Notes: a model not told the origin generated them from the letters alone. A stretch of 64,000 bases of DNA from Elusimicrobia bacterium GWA2_61_42 (GCA_001799615.1 MGTU01000004.1:1-64000); one strand, 5' to 3'; shown: positions 27,157 through 36,182, numbered from the stretch's first letter. Numbers and translations are program-made.

Positions 27157-28053
27157 ATGCGCATAACGGTAGGCATTAAATCCCTCAGGGAAGCCGAATA
27201 TTTCCTCGACCACGGGGCCGACGAGATCTATTTCAGTCTGAAATCGGTGCCGGGCCACCGCGCCGCCTCTTTTTCCAGCGAAAAGGATTTGCTGGATTCG
27301 ATAAAACTGGCCCGCCGGCTGGGCAAAAAGAGCATGCTGGGGCTTAACGCCGTTTACCCGCGGGACAAATATTCCGTTATCCTCAAGCACGCGCGTGCCA
27401 TGACGGACAAGGGCCTGGACGGGGTCATAGTGCGGGACCCGGCGCTGCTCGAATATTTCGAGGAGAAGAAATACCGCCCTTACCTGGTCCTGAGCATCCT
27501 GAGCGCCTGCTTCAATTCCCAGGCCATGCAGTTCTACCAGGACCTGGGCGTGCGCCGCTTTACCTTTCACAGCCAGATCATGCCGCAGGACCTGAAAGCC
27601 ATGGTCAGCGCCGCCCCGAAAGCCGAGACCGTGGTGTTCACCCCCTGCGTCTTCCTGGCCGCCAACCTGGTGCCTTTCTGCCTTTGCCCCTACCCCGAGT
27701 CCAAAGACCCCGGCGGCGCGCGCCTGCCCGACCACGCCTGCACGTTCAGGTACAAGTGCGGCGGCCACGACTTCCGCATGCTGGATTCGAACCTGTATTT
27801 CCAGGCCAACATGATGTACGATTTTCACAAGCTCGGCGTGGACTGGCTCAAGGTTCCCAGGCAGCTGAACACCCCCAAGGTGATAGCCGACTTCGAGATC
27901 ACCCGGTTCCTCAACGGGCTGCTCGATAAAGGCATAGATAAAAAAACTTTCGCGGTGGCCGTGGCGGAGCTGGTGCAGCGTTTGGATATGAATAAATATG
28001 GAAAAAGCTATCATTATAAGCCCTTCCCTGGTGAGCAGGCCCGGCACCCTTAA
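27157..28053 (+). CDS. UbiU-like U32-family protein, copy A
   Basis: 298 residues from ATG 27157; chosen because MRITVGIKSL aligns with the start of the paralogue at 28823, although the frame is open 33 bases further. U32 TIM-barrel features: GADEIYF, DGVIVRDPALL, ACFNSQAMQFYQDLGVRRFTFHSQ. Cysteines in TPCVF, PFCLCPY and ACTFRYKC could bind a [4Fe-4S] cluster as in UbiU. UbiU-UbiV performs oxygen-independent hydroxylation in ubiquinone synthesis; here the substrate is unknown. Its 3' end overlaps the UbiV-like gene by 56 bases. Confidence 0.75.
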   Translation: MRITVGIKSLREAEYFLDHGADEIYFSLKSVPGHRAASFSSEKDLLDSIKLARRLGKKSMLGLNAVYPRDKYSVILKHARAMTDKGLDGVIVRDPALLEYFEEKKYRPYLVLSILSACFNSQAMQFYQDLGVRRFTFHSQIMPQDLKAMVSAAPKAETVVFTPCVFLAANLVPFCLCPYPESKDPGGARLPDHACTFRYKCGGHDFRMLDSNLYFQANMMYDFHKLGVDWLKVPRQLNTPKVIADFEITRFLNGLLDKGIDKKTFAVAVAELVQRLDMNKYGKSYHYKPFPGEQARHP

Positions 28054-28816
28054 GCTGATAAAAGGCGCCACGGTCTACCTCGGGGACGAGTTCTGCATCC
28101 ATAAACAGCCTTCTTTCGCTGACTTTGCCGCCGTTCAGAAACTGACGGGCAGGCGCCCCGTCATCGTCAGCACCCTCCTGACCGAACCCGCGCTGAAAAA
28201 ATACGCCAAGCTGCTGGCCGAGTGCGCCAAAAAAGCCCCCGGCACCGAGATCGTGGTGAACGACCTGGGGCTGCTGCGCCTTATCGACAAGAACTACCGC
28301 GGGAAGTTCAGCGTCACGCTGGGGCGCCTGATGACTTATTTCTTCGACCCCAGGAACACCCGCGTGCTGGGCTCGAAGGCGCCGGGAGGCGAGGAAGGGA
28401 AAAAGATGAAGGTGTGGGAGAACAGCATGGAGAGCACTCCCACGCCTTACATCAAGAAATTCCTGAAGCGCTACGCGGTGGAGCGGATAGAGACCGACAG
28501 CGAGCGCATCTTCAAGAAATACGCGGAGAATACCGCCGTGAAAATTTCCTTCTACGCGCCCATGCGCCTGATGGCCATCACCCGGTTCTGCCCGTTCAGG
28601 GGCGGCCTCTCGCTGGAGTGCAAGGCCCCCTGCGGCAGCCGGCTGCTGCGGCTCAAGTCCAAACATTTCGACTACCCGCTTTTCTCCAAAGGCAACGCTT
28701 ACTTCGTAAAGAACAAGGCGATAAAGCACCCGCGGCTCGACCGCACGGTTACTTTGCCTTTCGTGAAAAGCCCGGGCTTCGCCATGCCGATCAACGAGGG
28801 CTCTATCCGCGGTTAA
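27998..28816 (+). CDS. UbiV-like U32-family protein, copy A
   Basis: 272 residues. It has an N-terminal FCIHKQ cysteine near residue 33 and a distal set RFCPF...ECKAPCGSR, i.e. the one-plus-three cysteine pattern of UbiV-type [4Fe-4S] proteins. The start lies inside the UbiU-like gene in another frame (56-base overlap), which argues for coupled, equal synthesis and a heterodimer. Paralogue at 29652. Confidence 0.75.
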   Translation: MEKAIIISPSLVSRPGTLKLIKGATVYLGDEFCIHKQPSFADFAAVQKLTGRRPVIVSTLLTEPALKKYAKLLAECAKKAPGTEIVVNDLGLLRLIDKNYRGKFSVTLGRLMTYFFDPRNTRVLGSKAPGGEEGKKMKVWENSMESTPTPYIKKFLKRYAVERIETDSERIFKKYAENTAVKISFYAPMRLMAITRFCPFRGGLSLECKAPCGSRLLRLKSKHFDYPLFSKGNAYFVKNKAIKHPRLDRTVTLPFVKSPGFAMPINEGSIRG

Positions 28817-28822
28817 TAAATT

Positions 28823-29692
28823 ATGCGTATAACGGTAGGCATTAAATCCCTGAAGGAAGCCGATCATTTTTTGAATAACGGCGCCGACGAGATCTATTTC
28901 GGGCCGGCGGTGCCCAGCCATCGCGCCGCTTTTTCCAGGGAAAAAGAGATCCTCGACTCCATCAAGCTGGCCCGGCGCCTGGGCAAAAAAAGCCTGCTGG
29001 CCCTCAACGAGATCTACCCGCTGGAATTCTACGACTTCCTCCTGGAACACTCGCGGCGGCTGACGGACAGCGGCCTGGACGCCATAGTGGTGCGGGACGT
29101 GGCGCTGCTGGAATATTTCCGCCGCAAAAAATTCCGCACCTATTTCGTCTCCAGCATCATGTGCTCCTGCTTCAATTCCCAGGCCATGCAGTTCTACAAG
29201 GACCTGGGCGTGCGCCGCTTCACCCTGCACAGCCAGATCCTGCCGGAGGACGCCGGGAAGATCCTGGACCCTAAATTCGGCATCGAGACCATCATCTTCG
29301 TGCCGTGCCTTTTCCTCGAGATCAATATCGTGCCTTTCTGCTTCTTTCCTTACGCCGGCGGACCCGGCGCCCGGGGCCTCAAGGGCCGCCCCTGCAAACT
29401 GCATTACAAATGCGGCTCGCACGATTTCCGCATGCTGGAGACGAACCTTTATTTTCAGGCCGGCCTGCTCTACGACTTTCACAAGCTGGGCGTGAACTGG
29501 CTTAAAATAGCCCGGCAGCTCAATACGCCCAAGCTCATGGCCGAGTTCGAGGTCACCCGGTTCCTGAACCTGCTGCTGGAAAAGGGTCTGGACAGGAAAA
29601 CTTTCTGTGAAGCGGTGACGGAGCGCGTCAAAAGACTGGACATGAACAAATATGGCTCAAGCTATCATTTTAAGCCCTTCGCTGGCCGCTGA
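28823..29692 (+). CDS. UbiU-like U32-family protein, copy B
   Basis: 289 residues, clearly paralogous to the gene at 27157 throughout (MRITVGIKSLKEADHF, SSIMCSCFNSQAMQFYKDLGVRRFTLHSQ, MNKYGSSYHFKPF). Cysteines at VPCLF, PFCFFPY, PCKLHYKCGSHDF are kept. It begins seven bases after copy A of the UbiV-like gene. Divergence at the substrate side suggests a second specificity in the same pathway rather than a recent duplication. Confidence 0.75.
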   Translation: MRITVGIKSLKEADHFLNNGADEIYFGPAVPSHRAAFSREKEILDSIKLARRLGKKSLLALNEIYPLEFYDFLLEHSRRLTDSGLDAIVVRDVALLEYFRRKKFRTYFVSSIMCSCFNSQAMQFYKDLGVRRFTLHSQILPEDAGKILDPKFGIETIIFVPCLFLEINIVPFCFFPYAGGPGARGLKGRPCKLHYKCGSHDFRMLETNLYFQAGLLYDFHKLGVNWLKIARQLNTPKLMAEFEVTRFLNLLLEKGLDRKTFCEAVTERVKRLDMNKYGSSYHFKPFAGR

Positions 29693-30530
29693 GAGCGGCG
29701 CGCAAAAGCTGATAAAAAATTCTCTCGTCTACCTGGGCGACGAATTCTGCATCCATAAGCAGCCCGCCTTCTCCGGCTTTGAGGCTGTTACCAGGCTGAC
29801 CGGCAGGCGCCCGGCGCTGCTGAGCACGCTCCTGACCGATCCCGCCTTCGAGCGCTGGGAGGCCCTGCTGGCGGCTTGCGCCAAAAAAGCGCCGGGCACC
29901 GAAGTGGTCATCAACGATATCGGGCTGCTGCGTTTCATCGATAAAAAATACCGGGGCAAGTTCAGTTTAACGCTGGGGCGCCTGATGACTTATTTTTTCG
30001 ACACCAAACATACGCGGCTGCCCGGCTGCAGCCGGCCCATAATGTGGACGGGCGAGGCGCTGCCCGACCCCGGCCCCGGGGCCGCGGCCGAGAAAGTGCG
30101 TGAAGCGAAAAAGATGAAGGACTGGGAAAGCAAACTGGACGTCACGCCCATGGCGTATCTGAAGGATTTCATCAAGCGCTACAAGGTAAGCCGGGTGGAG
30201 ACGGACAGCCGGGAGATCTTCAAAAAATACGCCGACAATACCGCCGTAAAATTATCTTTTCACTACCCGCTGCGCCTGATGTCCATGACGAGGATCTGCC
30301 CTTTCATGGGCGGGATAGTTCCGGCCTGCAGCGCGCCTTGCGGCAGCCGGCTTTTAAGCCTTAAGACCAAAGAGCTGGATTTCGCCGTCTTCTCGAAAGG
30401 CAACGCCTATTTCGCGAAGAACCGGCTGATCTCCCACCCCAGGCTGGACCGCGCCGTGGAACTTCCTTACGTCAACAGCCCCGGCTTCAAGCAGGTAATG
30501 AACAAATACTCCTGCCCCGACCACCCTTAG
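29652..30530 (+). CDS. UbiV-like U32-family protein, copy B
   Basis: 292 residues, paralogue of the gene at 27998, with an insertion of about 20 residues after TYFFDTKHTR. FCIHKQ and RICPF...ACSAPCGSR keep the four putative cluster cysteines. Overlaps the UbiU-like copy B by 41 bases out of frame, just as copy A does. Last gene of the four-gene U32 operon; a convergent rSAM gene ends 30 bases away. Confidence 0.75.
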   Translation: MAQAIILSPSLAAESGAQKLIKNSLVYLGDEFCIHKQPAFSGFEAVTRLTGRRPALLSTLLTDPAFERWEALLAACAKKAPGTEVVINDIGLLRFIDKKYRGKFSLTLGRLMTYFFDTKHTRLPGCSRPIMWTGEALPDPGPGAAAEKVREAKKMKDWESKLDVTPMAYLKDFIKRYKVSRVETDSREIFKKYADNTAVKLSFHYPLRLMSMTRICPFMGGIVPACSAPCGSRLLSLKTKELDFAVFSKGNAYFAKNRLISHPRLDRAVELPYVNSPGFKQVMNKYSCPDHP

Positions 30531-30559
30531 GGCGCCGGGGTTTTCCTCTCCCGTTATCT

Positions 30560-31633
30560 TTAATTGTGCGGCTGCCTGGAGGTGTCGCGGCTGCCGCTCA
30601 TGTAGGCGGTCCTGCCGCACCTGGAGCAGGTGGGCAGGAAGCCGCCGTGCCTGGCCAGGGTTTTGCGGAACCTGGCGTACTCCGGGCCGTTGAAAGCTTC
30701 GAGGCAGTTCCCTTTCAGGGCGCTGCCGAGTTTGTGCCCCAGCGGCTGGCAGGAAATTATGTCGCCGGCCGGGTCCACCCAGATGCCGTTCCAGGGGCTC
30801 ATGCAGAACCCTTTCTTTGCCAGCGCGGCCTTCGGGTCGTACCAGTTCTCCATCTCTTTAAGTGAAAGCTCCTGGTCGAACCTGACCTTGGGGTCCTTTT
30901 CCGCTTTGATCCTGAGGATCTGCGCGTGCAGCCGGCGCGCCGAGACGCCGCGCGCCAGCCCCTGTGAAACCTTAAGCCCCGCTGCGCAGCCCAGCTCGCC
31001 GCGGAAAATAGCGGAGGTGGCGGCCAGGTCTTTGGCTGTTATGAAATCCAGGTGGTGAAAAGCTATGGCGTCGGGCCCCAGCGCCGACAGGGCTTTGTAG
31101 ACGGAATGCAGCACCGCGTGGTTGGCCCTGGTGACCGTGCACCAGAAGACCAGGCGGGCGGGCTTGCCGGCCCTGCGCGCGTTAATGGCGGCGACGGCGG
31201 CGGCTATGCCGGCGAAGGCGCCCGGCGCGCCTACGGCGGCGTCGTGCAGCTTCGGGGTGCCGTGCACCGAGACCGTCAGTTCGTCGAGGCCCGCGTCTAT
31301 CAGCTTAAGGGCGGTTTTAGGCGCGCAGGCGAGGCTGGTGATCACGCGGCAGTAATGTCCGTCGGCTTTCAGGCGCTTTACCAGCCACGGCAGGTCCGGG
31401 CGGAGCAGGGGCTCCCCGCCGGAGATATAAAATTTGCGCGGCTTACCGGCCAGGGAATCCGCCAGGCGGCCCAGTTCTCTCCGGGTCATTTCCCTGCCGC
31501 TCCGGGGGGCGGAAGAACTTTTGGCCATGAAGCAGAAAGAGCAGGCGCGCGGGCACCTGTAAGTGAGGTCCAGCGTCACATACTGCGGGTCGAGCCCCGG
31601 GAGAAGCTTGTTTTTCTTTGCTTTGCCGGTCAT
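30560..31633 (-). CDS. Radical SAM/SPASM protein
   Basis: 357 residues from the ATG at 31633 (ATGA overlap with the DegT-like gene); further upstream codons would read through that gene. CPRACSFC at Cys27/31/34, YISGGEP, SVHGTPKLHDAAVGAPGAF, then a SPASM-like end: GFCMSPWNGIWVDPAGDIISCQPLGH and PTCSRCGR. Last gene of a minus operon with a DegT-like aminotransferase, so it may modify a sugar or aminosugar intermediate, or a peptide. Confidence 0.83.
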   Translation of the reverse strand: MTGKAKKNKLLPGLDPQYVTLDLTYRCPRACSFCFMAKSSSAPRSGREMTRRELGRLADSLAGKPRKFYISGGEPLLRPDLPWLVKRLKADGHYCRVITSLACAPKTALKLIDAGLDELTVSVHGTPKLHDAAVGAPGAFAGIAAAVAAINARRAGKPARLVFWCTVTRANHAVLHSVYKALSALGPDAIAFHHLDFITAKDLAATSAIFRGELGCAAGLKVSQGLARGVSARRLHAQILRIKAEKDPKVRFDQELSLKEMENWYDPKAALAKKGFCMSPWNGIWVDPAGDIISCQPLGHKLGSALKGNCLEAFNGPEYARFRKTLARHGGFLPTCSRCGRTAYMSGSRDTSRQPHN

Positions 31634-32649
31634 GGCCTTTTGAAAGATCCTTTTACCGCCCCGGCCGCGTAAAGGCATTCGCTTCTCGTCATCATGGGAT
31701 AAGAAGGGAGGTGCAGCGCCTGTTCGGTGTAGAGCCTGCTGCCGGGAAATTTGCCGCGCGCGGCCGCGATGATATGAAGCGGCTCGTAGGTGCGGCCCAG
31801 CGGGACTTTCAGCTTCAGCATGAATTTTTCCAGCTCGTTCTTCCTGTGCGTAAGGATGGGGAAGTCCTGCGCGTCCCTGCCGGTGTCGGGGAGGGTGAGG
31901 CCCTTTATGCCCGCCAGGAGGCGCCTGTAAATATCGTTGTTGCGGCGCAGTCCGGCCAGCGTTTTGGCGAGCAGAGAAAGTTTAAGTTCCATCAGCGGGG
32001 CGGCCGCCGGTTCGAAAGCTCCCGCGCCGGCCGCCGCTTTAACGGCTTTCTTGAAAAGTACCAAGTCGTCGCAAAGCAAGGCGCCCGCCTTGGCGTAGGG
32101 GAAGGAGACGGGCTTATAGGAAGAAAGAGAAAAAACGCTGATGTCCCCGAAAGAGCCGTAGGGGCGCCCACCGCAGGAGACGCCCATGGTCTGAGAAGCG
32201 TCTTCAAGGACGGGAAAGCCGCCGGCGGCGGCTATGGCGCAAATGGCTTCGGACGGGGCTGACGTAGAGAACATCGGGGTAAAGATCAAAGCGTCCAGGC
32301 GGGCCGCGCCGGCCTTAAGGGCGGCAAGAGAAAGGTTAAGATTGGCGGGGTCTATGTCGAGGAATTCCGGCTTGGCCCCGGCCGCCAGCGTCTCGTCCAG
32401 GGCGGAAGGATGCGTCACGTCTGTCATGCCTACGCGCGCGCCTTTGCCTGCGCCCAGGGCCGTCAGCCCGGCCCGGATGGCGGCGCGGCCGCTGGAGGTC
32501 AGCAGGCAGTAGCGGCGGCCGGTGAAGGCGGCCAGCTTTGCGGCGAACCTGTCGGCGGCGCCGGGGCCGGCGGCCTTTTTAAGCCAGGCGGCCCGCTCTT
32601 CCAGGAGCGTCTCGTCCAGGCGGTAGGGATTGAAAAGCTTTGGCGTCAT
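31630..32649 (-). CDS. DegT/DnrJ/EryC1-family PLP aminotransferase
   Basis: 339 residues. TSSGRAAIRAGLTALG near 50-66, DVTHPSALDETL, FPVLEDASQTMG (Asp contacting PLP nitrogen) and FSLSSYKPVSF with the PLP lysine. The family aminates keto-sugars. At 339 residues it is slightly short, and the C-terminal part is diverged. It precedes an rSAM gene with ATGA overlap and follows the deacetylase gene by 51 bases. Role inferred: aminosugar synthesis for the surface glycan. Confidence 0.8.
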   Translation of the reverse strand: MTPKLFNPYRLDETLLEERAAWLKKAAGPGAADRFAAKLAAFTGRRYCLLTSSGRAAIRAGLTALGAGKGARVGMTDVTHPSALDETLAAGAKPEFLDIDPANLNLSLAALKAGAARLDALIFTPMFSTSAPSEAICAIAAAGGFPVLEDASQTMGVSCGGRPYGSFGDISVFSLSSYKPVSFPYAKAGALLCDDLVLFKKAVKAAAGAGAFEPAAAPLMELKLSLLAKTLAGLRRNNDIYRRLLAGIKGLTLPDTGRDAQDFPILTHRKNELEKFMLKLKVPLGRTYEPLHIIAAARGKFPGSRLYTEQALHLPSYPMMTRSECLYAAGAVKGSFKRP

Positions 32650-32700
32650 GTTTTTATGTCAAACCGTCCAGCGATATTGTAACTTTAAGGCGGCGCCGCC

Positions 32701-33504
32701 TTAAAGTCCCAGCACCTGCGCCGCCGGCCCGAACCTGAAATTTTTCAAAAGCGCGGCCACCTTGCGCGGCACGCTGGCCGAGTTCAGGAACTGCCCGGCG
32801 GCGCCCGCCAGGCCGGCCCCGGCGGGCCTGGCCGTTTCGAATTCCCAGGAGTGAAAATAAAGCACACCGGGCAGGCCCGCGGCGTTAAGGGCCGCCAGCC
32901 TGGCGGCCACGAACCCCCCGGGCAGCAGGCGCAGGAAAGAGCCGCCGAAAAAAGGGACCTTCAGGCCGCAGCAGGAGAATACCGAAGGGGGGAGCTCTTT
33001 GAGCCCGCAGGGGCGCACATGCGGCGCCCGGGGCCTGCCGGAGAAAGGCAGCGGGTAAAGGCTGGAGTCGTAGGCGTACCCGGCGTCTTTAACGGCGGCC
33101 AGCCTTTCTTCCGCGTTGCCGCCGATGGAAAAGGTCGGGGCCCGGTAGCCCGCCGGCCTTTTGCCGGTCAGCGCGGCCAGGGTATCGCGCGAAGTCTCCA
33201 GGTTTTTTTTGAATTCTCCGGCGCTCATGCGCAGCACCGCTTTGTGCGTGTCGCCGTGGCTGGCCACCTCGTGGCCGGCGGCCGCTATGCGGCGTACGGT
33301 CTCCGGGTGGCTGCGGGCCACCGAACCCAGGATAAAAAAAGTCGCCTTGGTTGAATAGTTATCGAGCAGGCGCAGTATGGCTGCCACGTTGGCGGGTAAA
33401 TTGGAGGTCGCGCCCGGCGGCGGCCCGTCGAAGAGGACGGTATCGAACCATTCCTCCACGTCTACCGTGACGGCGTTGAGTTTCGCTGCCGGCGCGGCGT
33501 TCAC
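32701..33504 (-). CDS. NodB-type polysaccharide deacetylase family protein
   Basis: 267 residues. The start is GTG at 33504, overlapping the methyltransferase stop (GTGA); an upstream open frame continues but reads through that gene in the wrong frame. NodB motifs: TVDVEEWFD, ATFFILG, ASHGDTH and GYRAPTFS. DVEEWF is typical of deacetylases in exopolysaccharide loci of the exosortase type. No signal peptide was seen. Likely N-deacetylates a glycan. Confidence 0.82.
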   Translation of the reverse strand: MNAAPAAKLNAVTVDVEEWFDTVLFDGPPPGATSNLPANVAAILRLLDNYSTKATFFILGSVARSHPETVRRIAAAGHEVASHGDTHKAVLRMSAGEFKKNLETSRDTLAALTGKRPAGYRAPTFSIGGNAEERLAAVKDAGYAYDSSLYPLPFSGRPRAPHVRPCGLKELPPSVFSCCGLKVPFFGGSFLRLLPGGFVAARLAALNAAGLPGVLYFHSWEFETARPAGAGLAGAAGQFLNSASVPRKVAALLKNFRFGPAAQVLGL

Positions 33505-34373
33505 CGCGTCTCCCCGGCTTTGCGGCAGGAAGCCACCGTGTTGCCCAGCCCGAGCCTGGCGTCGGCGCCTGTCAGGCGGGCGGCCAGGGAAAGCGCGCGC
33601 ACCCAGGCCGGCAGCTTTCGCTTGAGCGTCAAAAAAAGCCTGTCTTTGTCGGCGGCTATGCTCGCCTGCCGCAGGCATACGGCGCCCAGGCCGGCTTTTT
33701 CCAGCAGCAGGCGCAGCGAGCGGGGCGTGAAGAAATTTATGTGGCCGTGGTGCAGCGGACTGCCGCCGTAAAGGCCGAGGGCGCGGCGGACCCGGGCGCG
33801 CAGCGCCGACAAAGATTCGTTGGGCACTTCCAGGTAAACCAGCCCGCCGGGGCGCAGCGCCAGGGCGGCCTCTTTGAGGAACTCGACGGGGTTGGGGGCG
33901 AACTGCAGCACGTCCACGGCTACCAGCAGGTCGAAGCGGCCTTGCTGCTCCGGCCCCGGCAGGCAGGCGTTGAGCACCTTGCCCGACAGCTGTTTGAAAT
34001 TTTCCCGCAGGCAGGCGCAGAACACGGGCGACGCTTCTACGCCCAGGTATTCCCCGGCGCCGGCGGCCAGGTGGGACGCCAGGCAGCCGAGGCCGGCTCC
34101 CAGCTCCAGCACTTTCAGCTTGGAAAGATCGCCGCCGGCCAGTTTCTTTATCCTGTCGGCCCGGCGCTTGTCCACCCGCAGCCTGGCTTCGAGAAAGCCC
34201 GGTTCGGAAAGCCTGTCTATGCACCTGTCGGCGCAACCGGCGCACTTGGCCGCGGCGCAGCCCAGGTACGGCTCCCTGGACATGAAGCCGCAGGCGGGGC
34301 ACTTAAGGATGTCGGCGCCCTGCGAACGCAGGAATTTTTCGGGACGGGCGGAGCCGCACAGCTTGCAGGTCAT
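33501..34373 (-). CDS. Class I SAM methyltransferase with N-terminal zinc-ribbon-like Cys set
   Basis: 290 residues. The first 52 residues have CKLCG, KCPACG, GCAAAKCAGCADRC (up to eight metal-ligand Cys). The Rossmann motif VLELGAGLGCLASHL lies near 88-102, then FDLLVAVDVLQFAPNP and LRPGGLVYLEVPN. This is the layout of methyltransferases of sugar and lipid loci. Shares one base with the SDR stop (TGATG) and GTGA with the deacetylase, so it is in a coupled operon. Confidence 0.82.
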   Translation of the reverse strand: MTCKLCGSARPEKFLRSQGADILKCPACGFMSREPYLGCAAAKCAGCADRCIDRLSEPGFLEARLRVDKRRADRIKKLAGGDLSKLKVLELGAGLGCLASHLAAGAGEYLGVEASPVFCACLRENFKQLSGKVLNACLPGPEQQGRFDLLVAVDVLQFAPNPVEFLKEAALALRPGGLVYLEVPNESLSALRARVRRALGLYGGSPLHHGHINFFTPRSLRLLLEKAGLGAVCLRQASIAADKDRLFLTLKRKLPAWVRALSLAARLTGADARLGLGNTVASCRKAGETR

Positions 34374-35095
34374 CAGGAGTTGGTTCTTATGAAATGGCGC
34401 AGCAACCTGTAATGCCAGCGCGCCATTTTTTCGTGGAGGAGATCCGGCAGGTTCCGGTAGGCCGCGGCCAGGTAGCGCCAGTAGCCGGGCACATAGACGC
34501 TGCGCCGGCCGGCCAGGACGGCGCGCAGTATGACGCGGGCCGCCGCCGTCTGCCTTGCGCCCAGGTAAGCCGGGACCACGTTGGTGATGGTCACGGGCGA
34601 GCCGGCCAGGGCGGCCTGCTGGCGCAGCCCTTCCAGGTAATTGAAAATAAAAGCTTTGGCGGCGTTATAGGCCGGGCAGCGTGCGTTGCCGCGCACGCCG
34701 CCGATGGAGGAGACGCAGGCCAGCCTGCCCTTGCCCGCCGCTTTTAAATAAATGAAAGCGGCGTTCAGCGCCGCGGCGCAGCCGGCCGCGTTGACCGCTA
34801 TGGCTTTTTCCTCCAGGGCCCAGTCCGAACCGGGGTTGTCGTCGTAATGGCCGGCGCTGATCACTACCGCGTCGGCGCCGCCGTCTTCCAGCAGCAGGTC
34901 CAGCAGGCGGGCGCGGCCCGCCGCCGTGTCTGAAAGGTCCAGCCGGGAGGCGGCCGCCGCGGGGTATTCGGCCTGAAATCCCTTTATCGCCGCTTCCCTG
35001 ACCCCGGTCGCGGCCACGGTCCAGCCCGCGGCCATAAATTCGGCCGCCAGCGCCTTGCCCAGGCCCGAGGTTCCTCCTACTATTACCGCTTTCAT
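34373..35095 (-). CDS. Short-chain dehydrogenase/reductase
   Basis: 240 residues from ATG 35095 (MKAVIVGGTSGLGKAL); about 50 codons further upstream are open but lack SDR features. Nucleotide motif GGTSGLG at 7-13, catalytic CVSSIGG and YNAAK. The NAD(P) specificity is not evident. First gene of the minus operon; the upstream region is divergent with the epimerase at 35181. Probably reduces a keto sugar or acyl intermediate. Confidence 0.82.
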   Translation of the reverse strand: MKAVIVGGTSGLGKALAAEFMAAGWTVAATGVREAAIKGFQAEYPAAAASRLDLSDTAAGRARLLDLLLEDGGADAVVISAGHYDDNPGSDWALEEKAIAVNAAGCAAALNAAFIYLKAAGKGRLACVSSIGGVRGNARCPAYNAAKAFIFNYLEGLRQQAALAGSPVTITNVVPAYLGARQTAAARVILRAVLAGRRSVYVPGYWRYLAAAYRNLPDLLHEKMARWHYRLLRHFIRTNS

Positions 35096-35106
35096 AGCCT
35101 TGATTC

Positions 35107-35151
35107 TATAATATTGGCGCCTGACCCGCCATTGGGGGAAAATACTATAAT
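35107..35151. promoter_or_regulatory. Divergent promoter region with two TATAAT boxes
   Basis: TATAAT at 35107-35112 and again at 35146-35151, in the 85-base gap between the SDR (minus) and epimerase (plus). The second box is well placed for the plus-strand gene (GGAGG at 35170-35174). The -35 elements are not convincing. Confidence 0.4.
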
Positions 35152-35180
35152 TGAGGAAGCTGAAAACCTGGAGGAAAAGC

Positions 35181-36182
35181 ATGGGTATCACTTTAATTAC
35201 CGGCGCGGCCGGCTTCATCGGCTCCCACCTTACCGAAGCGCTGGCCAAGTCCGGCAGGCAGGTCCGGGCCCTGGTGCAGCACGACAGCCGCCATCTCGAA
35301 TTTGTGAAGACTTTGGGCGTGGAGATCGTCTACGGCGACCTGCTGGACAAGGCGAGCCTGGCGCCCGCCCTGGAAGGCGTCGACGAGATCTATCACCTGG
35401 CCGCCGCGGTGCGCCCGTCCGGCTGGTTCTACTCGCGCAACGGCCTTTTCAAGGAACTCGACAAGGTCAACCACGAGGGCACCCGCAATCTGGCCGAAGC
35501 GGCCCGCGGGAAGGTCAAGCTCTTCCTCTATTTCAGCAGCATAGCCTCCGCCGGCGTGCGGCCGCTGATGGACGAGACCTGCGAAGCGCTGCCGGAGACC
35601 GAATACGGCTGGAGCAAGTATAACGGCGAGAAATACCTGCTCGGGCTGCAGAAGTCCGAGGGTTTCCCGGTCAAGGTCGTGCGCCCCGGTTCCGTTTTCG
35701 GCGCGCGCCACCTCAGCATGGCGCTGCTCTTCAAGTTCTTCCGCTTCTCTTTCTTCCCGTTCTTCGGCCCGGGCAATAATACCGTGCCGTTCAGCTACGT
35801 CGAGAACCTGGTGGACGCGGTGCTGCTGGTGGCCGAAAAAGCGCCCGCCGGCGAGGTGTACTTCGTGACCGAGGACCCAGTGAGCATGCGCGCCTTCTTC
35901 ACCGGGATGGCCGAAGCCGGCGGCCGCCGGCTCAGCGCTTTCTACGTGCCGCTCTGGCTTATCTACCCCGGGTTCGTGCTCAAAGAAGCCGTGGAACGGC
36001 TGTTCTTCATGCGCTTCTTCCCGCTGCGCATGGACGTGCGCCTCGACAGCGTCCGGGTGGCCTCCGGCGACTGGGTGTGCAGCAACGCAAAAATAAAAGC
36101 GCTGGGCTGGAAGCCCCGCGTATCCCTCAAGGAGGCCCTGGCCAGAACCGGGCGCTGGTACGTGGAGAACGGCCTGGCCTGA
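35181..36182 (+). CDS. NAD-dependent epimerase/dehydratase (extended SDR)
   Basis: 333 residues from ATG 35181, with GGAGG (35170-35174) seven bases upstream. TGAAGFIGSH near 7-16 binds NAD; YGWSKYNGEKY has the YxxxK pair; FSSIAS supplies Ser. Followed by the rSAM gene after one base. Paralogue at 55614. Acts on a nucleotide sugar, or like 3-beta-hydroxysteroid-type reductases on a lipid ketone. Confidence 0.85.
   Translation: MGITLITGAAGFIGSHLTEALAKSGRQVRALVQHDSRHLEFVKTLGVEIVYGDLLDKASLAPALEGVDEIYHLAAAVRPSGWFYSRNGLFKELDKVNHEGTRNLAEAARGKVKLFLYFSSIASAGVRPLMDETCEALPETEYGWSKYNGEKYLLGLQKSEGFPVKVVRPGSVFGARHLSMALLFKFFRFSFFPFFGPGNNTVPFSYVENLVDAVLLVAEKAPAGEVYFVTEDPVSMRAFFTGMAEAGGRRLSAFYVPLWLIYPGFVLKEAVERLFFMRFFPLRMDVRLDSVRVASGDWVCSNAKIKALGWKPRVSLKEALARTGRWYVENGLA

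Larger units (their letters stand above)
27157..30530 (+). repeat. Tandem duplication of a UbiU/UbiV-like gene pair
   Basis: Two units of about 1.66 and 1.71 kb (27157-28816 and 28823-30530) have the same gene order, the same out-of-frame overlap and recognisable sequence similarity from start to end, including near-identical DNA around both UbiU-like starts (CGxATAACGGTAGGCATTAA). Confidence 0.8.

Noticed and set aside
27911-29482. Long open frame on the minus strand opposite the U32 genes
   Set aside because: It lies opposite strongly family-matching genes with conserved paralogous copies, and its sequence has no recognisable fold. GC-rich DNA gives such frames opposite real genes.
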